The notes beneath the pieces are model-generated. The model ran no database searches. It was not told the DNA's origin and saw only the letters and a program-made list of their open reading frames with translations. From contig NC_089425.1 of assembly GCF_013426205.1 (NCBI RefSeq), positions 682,001 to 746,000 of the forward strand: a stretch of 64,000 nucleotides of DNA. Reading direction: 5' to 3'. Both the position numbers and the translations under genes were made by a program. This document shows, piece after piece, positions 57,383 to 64,000 of this stretch. The number at the start of each line of letters is the position of its first letter. The stretch's first letter is position 1. Source of the DNA: Metarhizium brunneum (taxonomy: Eukaryota; Ascomycota; Sordariomycetes; Hypocreales; Clavicipitaceae).

Positions 57383-58411
57383 TAAGCCCGGCTGCCGCTC
57401 ACCAAGACACCAACATTGCAAGCCAAAGCCCAACCCGACTTCCAGGAAGCCATGAGTGTACATGAGAAATGCCGTGGAGCAGCACCAATGAACAAAAGAA
57501 CTTGGCAATGCCTTGTTCCGAAGACGATGAACTGCGGTGTGGAGATTGTAGATGCACCGGGTGCTTCACTGCAAAACATGTAAACGGCAGTGTATATATG
57601 CCTACATGGATAAACATGTTACGCGCCGCTTCTGAAGCTGTCTGGCGGACCTGGATTCGGCGTCGTATCACTGTGGTGTCTGGTTACAGGTTATCCCGAA
57701 AGGCACACTGGATCAGAGCTATCAATTGTTGCAACGCAAGATGGGCCGCAGCTGGTGTTCAAATGTTTCAATTACATTGACGTGATGGACTTCCGAACCA
57801 CCGAGGAAGGGCTGTCAGTCGAGTCATACTCTGTGGAGTCTTCTAGTATTACAATGCGTATGAATATGTGGCGGCATTTGGCAAATGATCTCAGCTTGGC
57901 AACGCCAATGGCCCATAATTCCTCCCCCTGCGCCATTCCAACCGCGTGCCGCGACTAACATATCTACTTGCGAGGGGCCAACGCCCGATCTTGTAATAGC
58001 ACATGCACCAAGGCCTCTTATTGTCTTGCAGCATTAACACTTGCAAGAGGTAAACTTATTAGTGCCCTTGGAGGCATGGAGCTTGGTGCGCAATGATGGC
58101 AAGAATTGGGCGAAATGCTATAAAGCACATCTCCCCTCCAGATGTCCCGTGTCTTCAATGTTTGGTCAATCGCATCCATTTCCCCTCTCATATTCTCTAC
58201 TATTCTTAAATCACTATATCAAACACCACCAATTACTTGGTTCCCGGACAGCAATGCACTCCAGAGACTTTGAACTGCAGCATCTTCCATGCATGCTGGA
58301 ACCCGCCTCCACCGGCCCGGGCGGCGTCGCAGCCCTCGTGCTTGCAGAACTGGGCACGAACGGTGCCGCGCTTAGGCATGTTGTGCATGAATTACATATG
58401 TACTGATTTGC
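57383..58411. other. Intergenic, possible 5' exon of next gene
   Basis: No gene recognised. The frame 58237-58428 is Cys-rich and overlaps the start of the following locus; it may belong to its 5' end. Confidence 0.35.
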
Positions 58412-59099
58412 ATGTTGGACATGCCTGAGAACGGCACGGCTCGGTGCGTGCTCCCCACCATTGATAGCCAGAGACAACTGCAAGACCTTGTCCTCCGGCT
58501 CCAGGGCATGGAGAACAGGCGGTTCGCCCCTATTATTCCCTTCTTCAGCGCCTTTTCAGACTATATGTACTTCCTCATGAGGGACAAGACTGTCTGGACC
58601 GCCGAGGTATCCTTGGTAAGACAAGACGCTGCACGCTCCATCATCCATGATTGAATCCAGAGGGCTGACACCTTGGCGCTTTTTTCTACTGGGGCGCCAG
58701 ACCAGTGCCGCTCCCGATGCAGACGTGGATGATCAAGGACGCGGGAGTCGGCTCGTTGCCATTCATCGCGAAAGCTTCCACCCGGAGCTGACGCGTGCTG
58801 TCCGCCACAGCATGCATCTCGGGGACGTGCGCTACGTAGAGAATCGCCTCCCAGGTATTATTGTCACCAGTGACTTACCATGGTCTCAGGATGAAAGGCG
58901 GGGGGCTGTCTACGTGAAGCACAAGTTTAGCAAGACAAGAGCCTTGATCTGGTTCTGTTGCGGCTTGGTCGCCTCTGTGAGTGTAGGGCTGGCTTCTGGC
59001 TTTTGCACGAAGACTCGGGAAACTGGTCTGGAGGTGGGTGGGATTACCCTTGTGGTCCTTTCGGTATTGCAGGCAATCCTGTACTACAAGATCAAGTGA
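58412..59099 (+). pseudogene. Membrane protein locus with broken frame
   Basis: Two coding-like blocks in different frames. The first (58412-58651) has LQDLVLRLQGMENRRFAPII and PFFSAFSDYMYFLMRDKTVW, then TGA at 58652-58654. The same frame goes on as IQRADTLALFSTGAPDQC, after which the frame changes to SRLVAIHRESFHPELTRAV with two C-terminal transmembrane segments (LIWFCCGLVASVSVGLASGF and ITLVVLSVLQAILYY). A stop plus a frame change suggest decay, though an unrecognised intron around 58610-58740 is possible. A candidate donor GTAAGA at 58615 with acceptor at 58660 did not restore the frame. The family is unknown to me. Confidence 0.5.
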
Positions 59100-61372
59100 G
59101 GGTAGAGCACGTGCCTGTCGGTTTGAAGAGGCGTGATTGTCTTTTCTGGGGGTGGTCCAGGAAGGGAACAAAGGCAGGTCGTTTATCGGTTTTTTTTGTA
59201 TTTTGTATGTACCAGTTGACTTGAATCTAGCTATTTGTTGAAACGCCGTGGTGAGTCGTATGCACACTATACATTTACCGAAGTACTCCGTAGGTCAATA
59301 CAATTCGGACCCTGAATGTTTTAGCCAGGTGAGCGTGACAAGAGGAGTCTGATCAATTAGAGCCAATTAAAGGTAATTATTATAGAGAGCGTGTAGGGTC
59401 AAAAAGTGCCTAATAACCTAATAAAAATCTCTTGTTAATACAAGTCACTTAATACTCTCCTGCTAGTAAGCCGATTTTATAGTTAATAACCACTAATATA
59501 AATACAGCGAGTTTTTGTTAGCACTTCACGGTTATTATGGCCCCACGAGCCAAATGACAGCTAAAGAGATGGGCCGTTGGGGTTGCCAAGAAATCAATCC
59601 CCCATGCATTGCTCCGTAACGCGCGGAGAAAACACACCAGACCCCGCAAACCAGCTGGGACTGGTTAGGTCCGGCATGCTAGCTACGAGTGTGACCACTG
59701 GTAACATTTGAACTTCCACACACCGCCTAGTTGCTCAATTCCGGGAGGTAACATTATACAACAGATTAATATTATGACCTAGTATTTTGGCTCTATAGAA
59801 TAGAAATACAACTTTTCACGTAGAGCAGAAATATAAAATATGTTATCACGTACTCCCTATAGAAGAAGGACCATAGTTATTAAACAGGTGGATGCGAGCT
59901 GGCAGAAACCCTGAACTGGAAGAACCCTGGCACAAATTCGCCAAAACTCACAGACCGAGGCAGCACTGCCTTCCTCACTTGCCTTTGTTACCACTAACTG
60001 CGTGTTCTCTGACATTGACCAATACTATCCTCACGTGACTACTCGCCTGTTCCAGCAGAGCCTCCAGCACAGAGTAGTAAGGTCAATCTCCCTTCATGCT
60101 TCACACATCCTCAGGGCGTAGACTCTGCAAGCTCCTCGTGCTGCCCTCACCTCTCCCTGCTGCATCACAAGGCCGCGAAATTTGCACATTGCCTGCATGC
60201 CCTTGATAGGGACGACACGACCAGTTCTGGATGAGTTGTCCATCGTTCAGATTCCGAGCCTCATATCTATTCCATTTATAATGGCAGCAACATTGGCTTA
60301 AAGAAACGAATTTTGCCCGACCACTTCCAGTTTGCAGCATGTTCCTCTTCTGGGTCGGCTCGTGATGGGTCTGAAGATGGCCTGAAGTCCAGCGAGGCAA
60401 CGACACTGCTATTGATAGAGACATGTATGGCTGGCCTGGACCAACATTCGTGGGTGGCTCTGTTTGGGCTTTGACAAGCGGAACCCGTCGCACGACATAT
60501 TGTCACTTGCCACGGCTTCAATCATGATTGCAGCCTCGAGTCTGCAAGAGACGGAGACGACCAAGATGACCCAAGCACCATCGCAATCCATCAATACTAA
60601 GTCTGGTGAAGCGGCCCCTGTGTGGAGGCAAATCGCGGCCATATAAGCGAACAAGAGCAGCTACCGTGTTCCAACTACACTGCACCACGTCACCGACATT
60701 CAGCGTTCCAAAACCGATCATGTCGAAGAGGTGTTGAAGACAACAGGAAGCTGTGCTAATATCATGCTTGCGGGAGGGGTTTGGCTAACATCCGCTGATG
60801 TGGTGTTACCACAAGCAATTTGGCTTGGTGTTGGCAAACGCCAGGCTCTCACCCCGAGACAATACTGGGAGTTGAAGCCCAACAGGCCACGACATGGCTG
60901 CAATGCATGAGAGATAAATGCTTTGGGATAAATTACGCCGAACAATTGCCTGGGCGTTTCTAAATATGGCACAAAACCCAGTCGCCCTCCCCGTCGAGCC
61001 TAGTAAGTCTAGCAAGTAGGCGCTTCTGCCGTCTACACCGAGGGAACTACCCGGCCCGAGGTGCTTTACACATTTGCTACCGTGATTAGAAGCTGCGTTT
61101 TAACTCGTCGGTCTGGGATGACGGCAAGTAGGCCAAGTATGATAGACACGCAGACGACATATGTCGTGTATCGCCGTTTACCCCTCAATTAAATGTGTTT
61201 TGTCCGTGATGAGGCTCCGGTCGGGACTGTCCTCATCTTCTGCGAGAAAAATTATAAAAATGCATGGCATCTACTCCGAAAAGATGTCTTGCCACGACGC
61301 TGTGCAAGCAATCTCCTACTTCACAGCCCAGTAGTTACGGAACTTGTGTGCTAAACTCCCCTAGTCGGAATC
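59100..61372. other. Gene-free stretch
   Basis: 59330-59540 and 59750-59880 are AT-rich. ORFs of 60-130 codons at 60101-61015 overlap on both strands and show no motif. Confidence 0.45.
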
Positions 61373-63327
61373 ATGAAACTGGAGGTTTGTAATCGGTCTT
61401 CAAACACATTCTACACCTGGAGCCCCTGATACCTTTGTGTAGTTCACCTGCTAATAGAAGGACTAGAATCTCAACTTCACACTTCCCGAGGGGACAACAA
61501 ACCATGGCAACCCTCATCTGCTTTGCTTTCCAACGAGATGGAACGACATCGCTGTTTTCATACTAGGAAACTATGTTGCTCATGCGGCAACTGTCAAAAC
61601 GCCGCCCGCAAGCTCACCCATTGCAACTGCATGGTTCATGTTAGGATCGCTCCTTGTGCCGTCAACAGGTCTCGCCTTTGGCATGCTGGCTATCTATCAA
61701 GCTCGGAAGGGCTTCAAACAGTCTAGTTTACGAAAAGCCACTCTAGCACGCGCCCTCTGCATATACGTGAGGGCTGATGACTGGTACATCAGGTCGTGCT
61801 CCAGCAGCCAGACTGTACAGGTTAAAGCGATGGTGAACACCTCTCCCTTTCAGGAGAATCGACTAACTATCTGGCGTCTATTCCATGCGGTCTCCAGGCA
61901 AGGAAGCTCAGTCATGTGGTCACTGCCGGCCTTGTTTCGCTTGTATGTTAGTCTCTCGTTTGACCTGACAGCCCGCCATTTGTTTTGCATGATGCAAGCA
62001 ATAGGGAATAGCCATAGACAACAGTCCGAGCGAATACAGCCCGTTTCTGAAGATGTATTGTCTTCGGACAGGTATGTTCAAGAACACGTCTATCTGCCCG
62101 ATCTTTTGCTCATCATTTCATCGGCAAGTACTGTTGTTGGGCAAAGCGGAAGCCAGCAGCCGATTGAAACCGCCGTCATTTACACCACGCAGGCTTCCGA
62201 TCTAGTCAACACCGACTCTGAAATATACGGCCAATGTCCCTCTGTGCCAGGATATCTGTTGGCCCATGTGCCAATCAACTCGATGGTAGAACCTGCTGCA
62301 GAACCCTGCGACGGACTGACAGCTCTAAAACTGCTGTCCAAAAGGCGAAATGCAACGAAAAGCCTCGTTGCACTTCTTCAGCTCTGCTACTCTATTTTCG
62401 TTCTTATTCGGGCCGAGGGGAACCAGGTCGACTTGTATGGCTCTGCGGCTTTTTCTCTCACTGTCGCCCCTTACGCGGTAATGGCTGCAGTCAACCTGCT
62501 TGCAAATGCCCTTGTCCCACAATATGATTGTTTATTTCTTGTTGAGAACGATGTCATGCAGGAAATAAGGTCACAGCACAACCTACAATTTCACGGCATA
62601 GTCGGCAAGGTTCTGCAAACAGAAGAAGGCGAACCTGTAACATTGCATCTGCCGGGCGAGGAAGACGGAGGCCAGAAGTGGGTTTCTGGGATTCCCGGGT
62701 TCCAGCAAGACGCGCGATTACGGCTGCTTACTCCCGACGAAGCTATATCTGACGGCGTTCTACCAGATATATTCGTCACTATCAGTGCGTCACATGAAAT
62801 TGAGCGTGAGGGTGTGTCTGCAAGGCGCACCCTGCTCCTAATGTACATTCCAAACTGTTAGAACCTTTTGCTGCGGCCTCATAGCTAACATCAATAGTAC
62901 CTTGTTCTTTGGTTTTTTGCCTGTCGTAATTATCGTGGCTATATCTCGGTTCAGAAAACCCACAGAAGATGTATACACGCAATGGGTTGTGCAGTACATG
63001 TGGACCGGAATCCAACAATATCTAGGAATCATGATAGCAAATCAGATATTCCTATCGCAAGGCAAAGCCGCAGTTCCCGCACCGATCCTTCGAAAATTTT
63101 GGTCCAACAACAATCGGCTGCTGACTCCGGAATCATTTCGTCGGCTCGGCTTTCACAACAGGGTATATGGGAGCCTGCACCACCGGATGATTCGGCTGTT
63201 GTATAGAATCTGGATCCGCGCCAACACCTTGCCGCTGAGCCTATTGACACTATTACGATATCCCTTCGTAAGCGGAAATTCTTTCTCAACCACACTTTTC
63301 TTCGCATGCTTTGTTCCTGCTATCTAG
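61373..63327 (+). CDS. Uncharacterised fungal integral membrane protein
   Basis: Proposed exons 61373-61384, 61467-62842 and 62898-63327 (605 aa). Intron 62843-62897 (GTACAT...GCTAAC...AATAG) joins LLMYI-type sequence to TLFFGFLPVVIIVAISRF in phase and removes the TAG at about 62860. The first, 12-bp exon is less certain; the frame upstream of the ATG at 61638 is open and coding-like (RWNDIAVFILGNYVAHAATV, then ATAWFMLGSLLVPSTGLAFG), so the start must lie before 61540. Several hydrophobic segments lie at the N-terminus, in the middle (SLVALLQLCYSIFVLIRA, SLTVAPYAVMAAVNLLANAL) and C-terminus. A W-x-D-x2-VF-x-LxNYxAHAAT N-terminus is common in unassigned fungal membrane proteins. Function unknown. 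Confidence 0.65.
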
Positions 63328-63729
63328 GGACTTGTCCTTGTTGGAAGGATGTTGAAGGAGTATGGCAACTGTGTCCGCGTGTACTAGTAGCTACCAGCTA
63401 GTTAATCTGCGCATAGTCTCAAACGGCCATAACCATGCCCCCCAGGTTGTCCTAAATTTGGCAGCACTGGTGCATAAATATGTCTCATGAGCTAATAGCA
63501 CATGTTCCTTAGAGCCGGAAAATCTTCCCGCAGTCTGCATCTCGAAATCGGCACAACAACTATCCTACCCTATACCTTGCTCTTCCGCATGTGGCACATC
63601 AACCTACTCGTAAGTATTCTAACGACGTTTCTACTAGATGACAGACCACTTGTCTCACTGACCTACAAAAACCAAGCCGCATCCATTGCCAAGGAACCGC
63701 ATTACCTTGTAGCTTGATCAAGGTTTGAA
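63328..63729. other. Intergenic, no gene recognised
   Basis: ORF 63502-63717 (71 codons) has one hydrophobic stretch and no recognised motif. Confidence 0.35.
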
Positions 63730-63896
63730 GGGTCAAGGTGCTGAACCGCGGCAGATGTCGAATCCTGCCGGGGCTCATCGTGGCTCTGCTGGTTATCCGC
63801 GCGTGTATCTTGAGTTCCAGTACACGTCGATGACCAGCAGAGGGTTGATGAGCCCCAGCAGGAGTCGAGATCTACCGTGGTTTTGCACTTTGATCC
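63730..63896. repeat. Foldback / MITE-like inverted repeat
   Basis: The left arm (63730-63800) and right arm (63830-63896) are imperfect inverted repeats: GGTCAAGGTGCTGAACCGCG pairs with CGTGGTTTTGCACTTTGATCC, and CCTGCCGGGGCTCATC pairs with GATGAGCCCCAGCAGG. The short loop has a further GTGTA/TACAC pair. The transcript would form a long hairpin of about 165 nt. No clear target duplication. Confidence 0.7.
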
Positions 63897-64000
63897 GTTG
63901 CCACCACAAGTTCAACGACACACAACAACGCAACATGACCTTGCAACCTTGTCAACTGGCAGGATACTACCTTGGCCTTGCCAGCTTTGAAAAGACGTGC

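Noticed and set aside
1..64000. CRISPR arrays, operons and ribosome binding sites
   Set aside because: Sequence is clearly eukaryotic (spliceosomal introns throughout); no regular spaced direct repeats were seen.

Overview
The window looks like a gene-poor accessory region of a filamentous ascomycete (Pezizomycotina, probably a Hypocreales-type Sordariomycete). Reasons: many 48-124 bp introns with GT...CTAAC/CTGAC...AG signals, Zn2Cys6 and bZIP regulators, a cytochrome P450, a LaeA-like methyltransferase, a NACHT-ankyrin NLR, solo LTRs, several MITE-like elements, AT-rich islands, and many relic genes whose stops fit C-to-T / G-to-A change (RIP-like decay). No database search was possible; family names rest on motifs read in the translations.

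Layout. 0-5.2 kb: SPRY protein, protein kinase, a nucleotidyltransferase(NTase)-fold-like gene broken by a stop and a solo LTR, an intact NTase-like gene and a calcineurin-type metallophosphoesterase (MPE). 6.5-12.4 kb: second solo LTR, LaeA-like methyltransferase, gamma-glutamyltranspeptidase relic. 13.7 kb: small secreted protein. 16.1-22.4 kb: NLR with membrane-anchored alpha/beta-hydrolase, NACHT and ankyrin repeats, then a C2H2-finger protein. 22.8-29.8 kb: Baeyer-Villiger monooxygenase relic, intact P450, and an intronless GC-rich ORF with a possible terpene-synthase-like motif pattern, with three LTR copies among them. 30-33.3 kb: a second kinase / MPE / NTase-like trio. 33.8-40 kb: aldo-keto reductase relic, secreted Cys-rich protein with an in-frame TAG, lectin-like fragment. 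41-46.4 kb: bZIP factor, Zn2Cys6 factor, zinc-ribbon protein. 48-53 kb: hexosaminidase fragment, LURP/tubby-like protein, MITE, DUF4470-type protein. 55.6-57.4 kb: three TIR elements side by side. 58-63.9 kb: two membrane-protein loci and a foldback element.

The most interesting points are the two separate copies of a kinase + MPE + NTase-like gene set, and the monooxygenase + P450 + terpene-synthase-like group that may be the remains of a terpenoid cluster. The rest reads as a TE-battered dispensable region where intact genes sit beside decaying ones.
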